Assembly: GCF_027938815.1 (NCBI RefSeq)
Contig: NZ_CP115913.1
Coordinates: 1 to 64,000, forward strand
From: Oceanirhabdus sp. W0125-5
GTDB taxonomy: Bacteria; Bacillota; Clostridia; Clostridiales; Clostridiaceae
Direction of reading: 5' to 3'
DNA length: 64,000 nt
The translations under genes were made by a program, and so were the position numbers. Positions 45,030-54,838 of the stretch are shown piece by piece. The notes under the pieces were generated by a model that worked only from the letters and a program-made list of their open reading frames with translations, did no database searches and was not told the DNA's origin. Positions within the stretch are counted from its first letter, which is position 1, and each line of letters starts with the position of its first letter.

Positions 45030-46577
45030 CTAGTCTATGTTATTAAAATGAGTAACCATCTGGTATTCTTTTTTATTTCTTCCCATTTGTTTACCATTAA
45101 CAACTTTGTTATTCATATCATTACCATCTAAGTCTAAATAATTTCTACCTCTAGGCCTACTTGTATCTTCTATTCTAAAATAATCTCCTTTAGTATCATA
45201 TACTACTTGTATACCTGTTTCGCTATTTGTATAAATCATTTTTCCTTTATCTGTAATTACAGGTTTAGTATCTGGTGTAAATTTGTCAATAGCTTCTTTT
45301 AAACTTCCATCTGACCAGTTCTTTGAATATTCAGCTGCTCTTGCTGCCCCATCCCTTACAGTCTTTTCATTCTCCTTAGCTACCTTTTCTAACGCTTCTT
45401 CACTAGCTTCTTTTCCGCCTTTTTCAAATAATTCTTCCCCAGCTTCATGAAGTAATCTTTCACCAACTTCTTCACCAATTTCTTTAGTCAACTTACTTGA
45501 TCCAGGTAATCCCGCTATCATCATATATAAAAACTTCTCTTCGTTAGATATCCAACGCTTATCTTCAAAATCATATCCTATTAGTATCAATTCAGCATCA
45601 TAAGCATCCCCAGCTAAAGTGAGTAACGAAGATAAAACTATTTTATTACCTAATTCAGCCATTTTCTTCTGTTCTTCAATAGGTCGCGATTCAATATAAG
45701 CATAAGCACCTTGTAAACCTGGAGTATTTATTGAAGACTTCGAATTATATCTTTGTCTACCTGTATAATCAAACACATTACTACCACAATCTACTCCTGC
45801 ATGCCCACTCGGATCCACAAAGTTAATCGGATTATTCCTTACATAAGAATATAGATTCAATCCATCTCCTCTGTAACTATCCTCTTGTGTAAACCTACCT
45901 ATCACTGGATTATAGAATCTTGCTCTTAAGTAATAGTGTCCTGTTATACTGTCATGCTGTTCTCCTGCATATTTGAATCTATTGTTAATACTTTCTGTTG
46001 ATGTTTTAGTTTGTCCGAAAGCATCATACGTGTATCTATTTTTGAAGTTTCCTGTGTTATCAAATATTCCTGTTACATCACCGTGTCTATTTTGTAAATA
46101 GTATAATATTTGATTTTTTGAGTCTTTTTGTGCTACTAAACCTATTCCTCTTATTGTTCTTGTTACTTTGTCTGAACTATTTCTTTCTGAGATTATGCTC
46201 CCTCTATCATAATTATAATCGAAAGCGTATCCGTTTTCTATAGTTGAACTTCTTAGGCCTAGCGGTTCGTAGTAGTTCTTTTGATATTGGTTTCCTTTTG
46301 TTATTTCAATAAGTTGATTAAACTTATTGTATGTGAAGTTAATTGGGTTTTCACCTGTTGTTGATTCTGATAGCATGTTTCCGTTTTTGTCGTAGGTGAA
46401 GTTTGTTGTTTTTCCGTTCTCTATTAACTCATATAATCTGTTGTTTAGGTCGTATTTATAGTTTGTTGTTATTCCTTTTAATGTTTTTGTTAATCTGTTT
46501 CCTGCTTTGTCATATGTGAAGCTTTCTATGTCTCCGTTTGAGTAGGTTGTGTTTGTTAGTTGTCCTATGCCATCGCT
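45030..46577 (-). CDS. RHS 3' fragment with C-terminal toxin domain, cassette A
   Basis: The frame is open from a TGA at the repeat junction (46580-46578) to 45030, but the first ATG is at 46376, so the 5' end of an RHS gene is missing. It begins with YD repeats ('FTYDKAGNRLTKTLKG', 'NFTYDKNGNML'), then the RHS core ('YYLQNRHGDVTGIFDNTG', 'GHYYLRARFYNPVIGRF', 'NLYSYVRNNPINFVDPSGH'). After DPSGH comes a variable C-terminus of about 255 residues. Its last 95 residues ('QVVYDTKGDYFRIED', 'RGRNYLDLDGN', 'MVTHFNN') look like a polymorphic-toxin domain that I cannot name. There is no secretion signal or translation start, so this is likely a silent or donor copy. Confidence 0.8.
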   Translation of the reverse strand, partial: SDGIGQLTNTTYSNGDIESFTYDKAGNRLTKTLKGITTNYKYDLNNRLYELIENGKTTNFTYDKNGNMLSESTTGENPINFTYNKFNQLIEITKGNQYQKNYYEPLGLRSSTIENGYAFDYNYDRGSIISERNSSDKVTRTIRGIGLVAQKDSKNQILYYLQNRHGDVTGIFDNTGNFKNRYTYDAFGQTKTSTESINNRFKYAGEQHDSITGHYYLRARFYNPVIGRFTQEDSYRGDGLNLYSYVRNNPINFVDPSGHAGVDCGSNVFDYTGRQRYNSKSSINTPGLQGAYAYIESRPIEEQKKMAELGNKIVLSSLLTLAGDAYDAELILIGYDFEDKRWISNEEKFLYMMIAGLPGSSKLTKEIGEEVGERLLHEAGEELFEKGGKEASEEALEKVAKENEKTVRDGAARAAEYSKNWSDGSLKEAIDKFTPDTKPVITDKGKMIYTNSETGIQVVYDTKGDYFRIEDTSRPRGRNYLDLDGNDMNNKVVNGKQMGRNKKEYQMVTHFNNID

Positions 46578-46865
46578 TCATCGCTTCGCTTAATGTATAA
46601 TTGATAATGTAAAATGGAAAACGTCGGTTATTTCTCTCCAAGAAATCTTCATCATTTAAAACCTTTCTCCCCCAATATATTCTTCTATTCTCTTTATTTA
46701 TTCTGAAATCCTTGCCTTTCGGCTGATAATTTTTTACTTTTCACTTATCCGTTACCTTTATCACATACTTCTATATATTCTAATCCTAAAGAGCTTCGCT
46801 CTAGGACCTAAATCTTACGCTTAAACTCGCCTAAGCTCATTCAACTATATTATTTTTAAGCTATA
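46578..46865 (-). repeat. RHS-associated repeat, copy R2
   Basis: Starts exactly where the RHS frame of cassette A breaks ('TTAAGCGAAGCGATGAAG' on the minus strand). It contains the ATTTCTC/GAGAAAT hairpin, here one base changed, 'CTTGCCTTTCGG' and 'CTAAAGAGCTTCGCTCTAGG'. It is most similar to R5. No gene lies in the gap. Confidence 0.8.
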
Positions 46866-46869
46866 TCGT

Positions 46870-46904
46870 AAAAGTTAGCACAAGAAAGTCTTATGCTAAC
46901 TTTT
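46870..46904. terminator. Terminator of the membrane protein gene at 46915
   Basis: AAAAGTTAGCA/TGCTAACTTTT stem. A near-identical copy follows the paralogous gene at 53723. Confidence 0.8.
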
Positions 46905-46914
46905 AATAAACAAA

Positions 46915-47316
46915 CTATTTTTTTATCTCTACAGCTTTCACTACCGCTTCCGTATTTGGTAAATATGTTATCTCATAAGTCTTTCCTTCCTCCACATATG
47001 GACTCCAAAAATAAAAATAATACTCATTTTTATTATCCATCAATATTGGAGTATTTCTAAAACCTCCACTTCGATATCTTTTTTCAACCACCATAACCGT
47101 AATTTTTTGTAGTGAAAAGTCAATATTATCTTTAACTACACAAGATACTTTCCAAATTAAAATAACACTTAATAACACTCCTATTATCTTTAAGAAAGCT
47201 TTTGTTTTCTTACCTCTAGTTTTTTTAATTGCTATAAATGCACAAACAATCAATAATAAATGTGTAATAATAATCCATATACTAATTTTTATAAATATTA
47301 TTCTTAATTCATCCAT
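46915..47316 (-). CDS. Small membrane protein in the RHS array, candidate orphan immunity (copy 1)
   Basis: A protein of 133 residues with two membrane helices (about 8-30 and 42-62) and a C-terminal beta-rich domain. Its last 41 residues are almost identical to those of the protein at 53723 (both contain 'LMDNKNEYYFYFWSP' and end in 'KAVEIKK'), while the N-terminal halves differ. Both genes sit directly before a repeat that precedes an RHS fragment, the position held by immunity genes elsewhere in the array, but no toxin fragment is attached. A role as orphan immunity is inferred from position only. AGGAGAT precedes the ATG. Confidence 0.6.
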   Translation of the reverse strand: MDELRIIFIKISIWIIITHLLLIVCAFIAIKKTRGKKTKAFLKIIGVLLSVILIWKVSCVVKDNIDFSLQKITVMVVEKRYRSGGFRNTPILMDNKNEYYFYFWSPYVEEGKTYEITYLPNTEAVVKAVEIKK

Positions 47317-47399
47317 TAATATCTCCTTATACTTAACATTGTTTTTTCTTTTCAGCTAACTTACCCTCAATTACAGATTTCACTCCACCAGTTATAGTG

Positions 47400-47555
47400 T
47401 CATATACAATGTTATTTCTCTCCGAGAAATCTTCATCATTTAATACCTTTCTCTTCCAATATATTCTTATATTCTCTCTAATCCCTCTGAAGTCCTTGCC
47501 TCTCGGCTTAAAAACTTTTTTACTTTTAGCTTATTCGTTACTTTTGTTGTATATT
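47400..47555 (-). repeat. RHS-associated repeat, copy R3 (partial)
   Basis: ATTTCTC-TCC-GAGAAAT hairpin and 'CTGAAGTCCTTGCC' block as in R1. It lacks the GCTTCGCTTAAT end and abuts the recombinase stop codon. Confidence 0.7.
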
Positions 47556-48404
47556 TTACTTACTGCTATTGATGTAAAATCTGGCTGTAGTTTCCACACT
47601 ACTATGACCTGCAAGCTTACTTACTGTAGTAATAGGTACTCCTTTATTTATTAGCCTTGTACAAAAAGTATGTCTAAATGTATGAGGTTTCAGCTTTACT
47701 TCAAATTCCCCTTGTCTAGTGTATTTTTCAAGAAGCGTATTTACAGCATCTCTCTTAATTGCTCCCCTCTGTCCTAAAAGCAAATACTCTGAATCCCTGT
47801 AAGGATTTTTATTTCTAACTACAAGGTATTCTTTTATACTCTCGACAACTTCTGGTTTAAGTGGTACTTCTCTAAGCTTTCCCCCTTTCCCAATGACTTT
47901 TAAATGTCCTGTTAGAAAATCTATGTTCTTTATTTTTATGTCACAAAGTTCGCTAACTCTTACTCCTATGAACATTAGAATCTGAATTATCATCCTATCT
48001 CTTAACCTTACTTTCTTTTGATTCTGAATGTAGAAAAGTATTCTCTCAACTAATCTATCTGAAAACACTTCTACTTGATGCTCTGAACCTGTAGCAATCT
48101 TAACTCTATCCTTTCTAAGGTCAATTACAACTTCATTCATGTATCCCTTTTCAATCAAATAGTTATTTAAGGACATGAAACTATTTATTTTCTTATTTAT
48201 AGTTGTAGGCTCGTAACCATTCTCAATGAGATTATTCTTGTAACTTGTTATGTAGAATCTTTTAAGAGTTCCATCAAATTCTACTCCCATTGATTCTAAA
48301 TATTTAATTAATCCTGTTACATCTCCAACGTAACTCTCTATAGTTTTAATACTCTTACCATCTTCAATTAGATGTCTTTCAAAATTTTTTACAATTGTAT
48401 TCAT
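47556..48404 (-). CDS. Tyrosine recombinase/integrase (XerC/D-like) within the RHS array
   Basis: A protein of 282 residues. The SAM-like N-terminal core-binding domain covers about 1-90. The catalytic domain holds the six conserved positions: Arg in 'FIGVRVSELCD', Lys in 'VIGKGGKLREVPL', HxxR in 'HTFRHTFCTRL', His in 'KLAGHSSVETTARFY' and the nucleophile Tyr in that last motif. The enzyme cuts and joins DNA at specific sites. The ATG at 48404 has AAAGGAG upstream; the frame to 48461 runs through a terminator and is rejected. It lies between toxin cassette B and repeat R3. Confidence 0.92.
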   Translation of the reverse strand: MNTIVKNFERHLIEDGKSIKTIESYVGDVTGLIKYLESMGVEFDGTLKRFYITSYKNNLIENGYEPTTINKKINSFMSLNNYLIEKGYMNEVVIDLRKDRVKIATGSEHQVEVFSDRLVERILFYIQNQKKVRLRDRMIIQILMFIGVRVSELCDIKIKNIDFLTGHLKVIGKGGKLREVPLKPEVVESIKEYLVVRNKNPYRDSEYLLLGQRGAIKRDAVNTLLEKYTRQGEFEVKLKPHTFRHTFCTRLINKGVPITTVSKLAGHSSVETTARFYINSSK

Positions 48405-48435
48405 TATTATTTCTCTCCTTTCCCTATTTAGACAT

Positions 48436-48467
48436 GAAAAAACCAACATAGGTTTCCCCATGTTGGT
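48436..48467 (-). terminator. Terminator after cassette B
   Basis: ACCAACAT/ATGTTGGT stem with T6 on the minus strand, between the cassette B immunity gene and the recombinase gene. Confidence 0.8.
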
Positions 48468-48508
48468 CTTAACTTATTAATTAATTTTTCTTCTTAAATT
48501 TATTACTT

Positions 48509-48617
48509 ACTACAGAATTTAAGATAGGTAGTGAGTTTTAGTTCATTACAAACAATAGAAATTTATGCAAACACTCGCAACTCCATTAATTGTTTTATTC
48601 TGTAATAATTCTGTAGT
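48509..48617. repeat. 11-bp inverted repeat between recombinase and cassette B
   Basis: ACTACAGAATT at 48509-48519 and AATTCTGTAGT at 48607-48617, each next to AGTGAGTT-type sequence. It could be a recombination site for the neighbouring tyrosine recombinase; nothing else is visible in 48468-48743. Confidence 0.35.
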
Positions 48618-48743
48618 GAGTTATATTAGTGTTATGCATCGACTTCTTGAAAATCCATCCTCACTTATCTACCAATATAGTTATTTAAAATATCTCATAG
48701 AGCTAGTGGGGTAACTTATATAGTAATTGTGGTATTGGTTTCA

Positions 48744-49259
48744 CTAGGCACTGGGTGAGGTTTCAGATATGATAAATTCACTGATTCTATACTCTTTATC
48801 CTCTTTCCTATTAGCAACCCAAAACGCTTTTTGTTCTGCACCACCGATGTTATTACCAAAAAACATTGGGTCAATAAACATAATCTGACCATTCTTTAGT
48901 ACTAATTCTAATACATCACATTCAATATAAGAATCTTTCTCCTCTAAATTTATTAGGCTTATAGATTTTACTTTATGCCTATCTATAGGGTTCAACAGAA
49001 CAATATTTGCAATACTACAATAACTAGGTAGAACATCTTCAAATTCAGGCTCATGAATAACTGAATCTACTACTCTAATTTGTATTCTTGAGTATTGCTC
49101 ACTTGATTCAATTTCTAACAAGTTTTCCCCAAATTCTAAGTAGATATACTTAGTAATTGGCAAGAATTCAGCTACACCTTCCTCAATAGATGTAATTCCA
49201 GTTAAGATAACATCATCTAGTTTATTACTAGATATTATATTTTTTATTTCAGTAAGCAT
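48744..49259 (-). CDS. Candidate immunity protein of RHS cassette B
   Basis: An acidic soluble protein of 171 residues rich in beta strands ('KYIYLEFGENLLEIESSEQYSRIQIRVVD'). It directly follows the toxin-domain remnant by 15 bases, the usual immunity position. AAAGGAG precedes the ATG. I recognise no family. It remains intact although its toxin is interrupted by a stop codon. Confidence 0.65.
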   Translation of the reverse strand: MLTEIKNIISSNKLDDVILTGITSIEEGVAEFLPITKYIYLEFGENLLEIESSEQYSRIQIRVVDSVIHEPEFEDVLPSYCSIANIVLLNPIDRHKVKSISLINLEEKDSYIECDVLELVLKNGQIMFIDPMFFGNNIGGAEQKAFWVANRKEDKEYRISEFIISETSPSA

Positions 49260-49274
49260 TTCAACATCTCTCCT

Positions 49275-49538
49275 TTAGGGAATGAAATTCCAATCATTAT
49301 CCATACCTTTAAATGACTCTAACATTGTATGCCATTCACCATCTTGTAAAGTTGATATAGTAATTCCATTTCCTCTATAAACTTTGTAAACTTCATCACC
49401 ACCTCTTAAAGTTGCATTTCCAACAAACTCCACATAACCTTCATTTATAGCTCTACCAATATCCTCTAGGAATCTTGCCGAATCTTTTTTTAACTTTGGA
49501 TATTTAGTTCCAAGTACACCCTCTAACAACTTTTTATG
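49275..49538 (-). pseudogene. C-terminal toxin domain of cassette B, cut off by an in-frame TGA
   Basis: After the TGA at 49541-49539 the same frame stays open for 87 codons ('HKKLLEGVLGTKYPKLKKD', 'VGNATLRGGDEVYKVYRG', 'TLQDGEWHTMLESFKGMD'). The sequence reads as a continuous folded domain with the 16 residues before the stop ('AGKNFKDYFL'). A TTG at 49529 could start a fragment, but no ribosome site precedes it. Hence a nonsense mutation has probably disarmed the toxin. Confidence 0.7.
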
Positions 49539-50997
49539 TCAAAGAAAATAGTCTTTGAAATTTTTACCTGCGGTGACTTCAACAAGATTACCCGCCCCCT
49601 TAGCAGCCTGAGCACATGGATTATTATTATGAACTAATATTCCTATATCACTTACATAATAATTATGATCTTCTGCTACTTCGAAGTTATAAACTGTTAT
49701 TGCTTCTTCATATCTCTTTACCTGAATTTCTTCTATCTCTATATCTCTGCCCATTTGATCTTCAAGAATATCTTCTTCACTTAGATTTCCTGCTTCAACC
49801 CATCCTTTTCCTTTTACCCAGAATGGATGGTCTGATGTTGTTTCTATTATTCTACCCTTTATTTTTATTGATACTATTGTGTGATGTGCTCTAATAAAGG
49901 TCCTTAATACTTCTCTATAGGTAGTTTTACCAGTCTCAATATCCTTTGCAAGAACTTTTTCACCTACTTTTATATCTTCTATACTTTTTAATCCATTTTC
50001 AGTTTCAATTTTTGTTCCTGCTGTAAAACACCCAATATCACTTACAGTCTCTGCAGCTGTTTGTACACTTTTTTTCCCACCTTTGAAAAAGTCACCAATA
50101 TTATTGATAAACTCTTTTCCTTTTTTAAATACAGGCTTTGCAAGCGTTCCTACTTCATCTGCATTTTTAGCTACTCCAATTAATGGTACAAGCCCAATCG
50201 CATCTAATGCAGTTTGACCTGCATGTGACCAAGACCACTCCCAATTCGTTAGATCATGTGTTAAATCTCTTATGTCCGCAGGTAAATCTATTCCAATTAA
50301 TCCCGTTGCTACTTGTCCTGCTGTCCCTAACATGGTGACTTCATCACTATAATTCCCCAATATGATTTGTTCACCAGATCTTTTTAGATAATCACCTGTT
50401 TTATCTAACCAACTTTCTTTACTTACTTGAGTATTATTACTTGTATAATCATACCCCTGACTACTACATTTTGACCCTGAACTTGAACTATTTACTCCAC
50501 TTCCACTACTATATGAACCTCCACTTCCATCAAGTGAGGTTGCTTGTAACGATTGTCCATAATGCCCACTCGGATCCACAAAGTTAATTGGATTATTTCT
50601 TACATAAGAATATAGGTTTAATCCATCTCCTCTATACGTATCCTCTTGTGTAAATCTTCCTATCACTGGATTATAGAATCTTGCACGCAGATAATAGTGT
50701 CCTGTTATACTGTCTAGTTGTTCTCCTGAATATTTGAATCTATTGTTTATTGACTCTGTTGATGTTCTAATTTCTCCAAATGCATCGTAAGAATATTTAT
50801 TTATGATATTTCCTGTGTTATCAAATATCCCCGTCACATCTCCATGACGATTCTGTAAATAGAATGACATTTGATTTTTTGAGTCTTTTTGTGCTACTAA
50901 TCCTAGTCCTCTTATTGATCTTGTTACTTTGTTTGAGCTATTTCTTTCTGAGATTATACTTCCTCTATCATAATTATAATCGAAAGAGTATCTACTT
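49539..50997 (-). CDS. RHS 3' fragment with Hint domain, cassette B
   Basis: The frame opens after a TGA at the repeat junction (51000-50998); the first ATG is at 50870, so the RHS 5' end is missing. The order is: RHS core ('RHGDVTGIFDNTG', 'GHYYLRARFYNPVIGRF', 'NPINFVDPSGH'), a Ser/Gly linker, a variable region, then an intein-like Hint domain (starts 'CFTAGTKIETENG' at about residue 285 from the ATG, block 'TSDHPFWVKGKGW', ends 'ILVHNN'). Hint domains cleave themselves to release a C-terminal toxin. Only 26 residues of the toxin remain before TGA; the rest continues at 49275-49538. Confidence 0.82.
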
Positions 50998-51245
50998 CAG
51001 CGCTTCGCTTAATTGAGAATTGAGAATGGAGAATTGTGAATGTTGGTCATTTCTCTCCGAGAAATCTCATCTTATTAAAACCCATTATTCTTTTTCCATA
51101 TTTATTTTTATTCTCTCTAATTACTCTGAAGTCCTTGCCTACCGGCTAATAATCTTTTTTGTTTTGCTTATCTGTTACTTTTATTTATAAATTCTACTAA
51201 CTATCAATCCTGAAAAGCTTACGCTTTTAACCTTTCTTTTATACC
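50998..51245 (-). repeat. RHS-associated repeat, copy R4
   Basis: Begins at the cassette B junction ('TTAAGCGAAGCGCTGAAG' on the minus strand), then a run of AATTGAGAATT-type units, the ATTTCTC/GAGAAAT hairpin and 'CTGAAGTCCTTGCC'. No gene is present; the gap to 51385 otherwise holds a terminator. Confidence 0.8.
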
Positions 51246-51250
51246 TTAAA

Positions 51251-51281
51251 AACAGACTAATATTTCTTATGTTAGTCTGTT
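51251..51281 (-). terminator. Terminator after cassette C
   Basis: AACAGACTAA/TTAGTCTGTT stem and T5 on the minus strand, about 105 bases after the stop of the cassette C membrane protein. Confidence 0.75.
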
Positions 51282-51385
51282 AATTGAGTTTACTATTCAA
51301 ATAATAATAGTCATCCTTTGCAGAGCCTCATCTAAAGTACACTTTTTTAATTGTCTCTAAGTCGACTTAATAATTCTTTAATATT

Positions 51386-52060
51386 TTATTTCAGTTTTGT
51401 ATCTGTCAAATCAACCTTTAATTCTTGAAATTCAATATTATTTTTTCTTAATAAATAGTACATCATTAAGTATCGTATATTTAATATTAATATAAATAAC
51501 ATTATTATCATCATACTTGCAAGTATAATATATGCATTTTTTTGACTTACACCACGAAATAAGATTCTTGCTAATCCCATTCCCATAGCTCCCATACATG
51601 CATATAAAGGTGCATAATCTTTTAAATTTATATTTTGCCCTTTTCTCTTTCCAATTTTGTTTTTATACATCTTAAAATGGAATATATATCCTGACACAGA
51701 TACCAACATTAGAATTATTAAATATAAGCTAGTGTTCTGTTCATACAACATAAGTAATCTATAAGTATCATAAAATAAGATTATTGGTAAAATAATTGAA
51801 CTTATTCCCATATATATAAAATATATTTTTATATGTCGTCTTATATCACATATAAGGATAATGTACATTATTAGATTAAATAAAACACTCCCCACTATAA
51901 AAATATTCATTATAGTAATCTTTTGTTCAAGGACTATTAATGGTAATCCAAAAAAGATACTTAAAACTAATACCCCATTAAGTTGTTCCTTCTTAAGTAA
52001 TGCCTTTAATTCACTATTTATAAAATCAATTAAACTTTTGTTAGATAAATTTTTATTCAA
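51386..52060 (-). CDS. Multi-pass membrane protein, candidate immunity of RHS cassette C
   Basis: A protein of 224 residues with about six membrane helices and a short cytoplasmic N-terminus ('DFINSELKALLKKEQ'). The start is TTG at 52060 with GGAGG eight bases upstream. It begins 27 bases after the RHS gene's stop codon. A membrane-embedded immunity protein fits a membrane-acting toxin, and the RHS C-terminus here contains a glycine-rich hydrophobic segment. No family is recognised. Confidence 0.6.
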   Translation of the reverse strand: MNKNLSNKSLIDFINSELKALLKKEQLNGVLVLSIFFGLPLIVLEQKITIMNIFIVGSVLFNLIMYIILICDIRRHIKIYFIYMGISSIILPIILFYDTYRLLMLYEQNTSLYLIILMLVSVSGYIFHFKMYKNKIGKRKGQNINLKDYAPLYACMGAMGMGLARILFRGVSQKNAYIILASMMIIMLFILILNIRYLMMYYLLRKNNIEFQELKVDLTDTKLK

Positions 52061-52087
52061 TACACTATCCTCCGTTATTTTTACTTA

Positions 52088-53365
<1,278 letters not shown>

Positions 53366-53670
53366 TCATCGCTTCGCTTAATGTATAATTGATAATGTAA
53401 AATGGAAAACGTCGGTTATTTCTCTCCGAGAAATCTTCATCATTTAAAACCTCTATCTCCCAATATATTCTTCTATTCTCTTTATTTACTCTGAAGACCT
53501 TGCCTTTCGGATGATAATTTTTTTGCTTTTCACTTATCCGTTACCTTATCTCATACTTCTATATCTTCTAATCCTAAAGAGCTCCGCTCTAAGACCTAAC
53601 ACTTCGCTCTTAAACCTAAAACTTACACTTAAACTTACCTAAGTTCCTTTAATTGCATTATTTTTAAGCT
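53366..53670 (-). repeat. RHS-associated repeat, copy R5
   Basis: Begins at the cassette C junction ('TTAAGCGAAGCGATGAAG' on the minus strand) and matches R2 nearly throughout, including 'CATTATTTTTAAGCTAT' before the terminator. Gap without genes. Confidence 0.8.
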
Positions 53671-53677
53671 ATAACAT

Positions 53678-53712
53678 AAAAGTTAGCACAAAAAAGTCTT
53701 ATGCTAACTTTT
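53678..53712. terminator. Terminator of the membrane protein gene at 53723
   Basis: AAAAGTTAGCA/TGCTAACTTTT stem, the same as at 46870-46904. Confidence 0.8.
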
Positions 53713-53722
53713 AATAAATAAT

Positions 53723-54139
53723 CTATTTTTTTATTTCTACAGCTTTCACTACTGCTTCAGTATTTGGTAAATATGTTATCTCATATGTCTTTCCTTCCTC
53801 TACTTTTGGACTCCAAAAATAGAAATAATATTCATTTTTATTGTCCATTAATACAGGTTGATTTATTATACCTCCACTTTTATAATCTCTTATTTCCACT
53901 ACTTTTACAATTTTTTTGTGTGGCGAAAAAAAGATATTATCCTTTAAAATACTTATTCCATCCCAAAATATAACTATAATCAACATTACTCCAATAACTT
54001 TTAAAACTTTTTTTGTTTTCATCTTAACTTCATCACTTTTACTTTTCTTAAACACTCTATATGCACCATAACCTACTATCAAATCCATAAAAATCTTCCA
54101 CAAACTGATTTTTATAAATATCAATCTTAATTCATCCAT
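53723..54139 (-). CDS. Small membrane protein in the RHS array, candidate orphan immunity (copy 2)
   Basis: A protein of 138 residues, paralogous to that at 46915. Two membrane helices lie in the first 75 residues, and the C-terminal domain ends in the same 'YEITYLPNTEAVVKAVEIKK'. The N-terminal 60 residues differ more (a Lys-rich loop 'KSKSDEVKMKTKKVL'). The start at 54139 has AAGGTG; the frame to 54148 is less likely. It precedes repeat R5 and the cassette C fragment. Confidence 0.6.
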   Translation of the reverse strand: MDELRLIFIKISLWKIFMDLIVGYGAYRVFKKSKSDEVKMKTKKVLKVIGVMLIIVIFWDGISILKDNIFFSPHKKIVKVVEIRDYKSGGIINQPVLMDNKNEYYFYFWSPKVEEGKTYEITYLPNTEAVVKAVEIKK

Positions 54140-54271
54140 ATAAATCACCTTAATTTTTTTAACATTAACTTTAATTTTTACTAAAGAAATGTTCTTTAAT
54201 TACATTATTTTATATTTTATTTTGAACTTCATCATTAATAATTTTTCATACTTACTTATTTTTAAAATCTC

Positions 54272-54311
54272 AAAAAGTTACCACAAAATTTCTCTCTTGT
54301 GCTAACTTTTT
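54272..54311 (-). terminator. Terminator of the membrane protein gene at 54322
   Basis: AAAAAGTTA-CACAA/TTGTG-TAACTTTTT with one mismatch, a diverged relative of the two AAAAGTTAGCA terminators. Confidence 0.7.
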
Positions 54312-54321
54312 AACTTAAATT

Positions 54322-54708
54322 TTATTTTCTTGAAATCTCATATATAGCCATTAATAATCTTGTTAATACTATTCCTAAAGCAAACCTTCTAAGCTTTTTG
54401 TCTTTTTCAAACAATATTCCAATTATTGATTCTATTAAACCGAATATAAATATTATGCTAAGGCTTAAACCAAAAAATAAAGCCAGATATCCTTGGATAA
54501 AAATCACCCATTCTACAGGCGCCCCTTTCCATAAGAACAAACATATTAGTATCAATAACGGAATTGAACTTACAACACTGCAACACAGCCAAAATTTTTT
54601 GTTTAATACGACCATTTTCATGGTATCTATGTTTTTATCTCTTCTCTTCCTATAGTTTATTCTGTTATTATAAAAGATATCTCTGTTGTTTGAGTTCAAT
54701 TTCCTCAC
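54322..54708 (-). CDS. Small membrane protein at the end of the RHS array
   Basis: A protein of 128 residues. A basic, Asn/Arg-rich N-terminus ('NNRINYRKRRDKNID') precedes two or three membrane helices. The start is GTG with GGAGGG six bases upstream. The family is unknown. It shares the terminator type with the two paralogous membrane genes, so it may be another immunity-like gene of the array. Confidence 0.55.
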   Translation of the reverse strand: MRKLNSNNRDIFYNNRINYRKRRDKNIDTMKMVVLNKKFWLCCSVVSSIPLLILICLFLWKGAPVEWVIFIQGYLALFFGLSLSIIFIFGLIESIIGILFEKDKKLRRFALGIVLTRLLMAIYEISRK

Positions 54709-54838
54709 TACATCCCTCCATGGTGTCTAAAATCTTTTTTTACTTATGTTAGTAATTTAACTTTATCCTAATCCCTCAACGCTACTGAATTAAAGTTGTT
54801 AAATACTTTCATCAGCATCTCATAACTTTTAAACTAAC

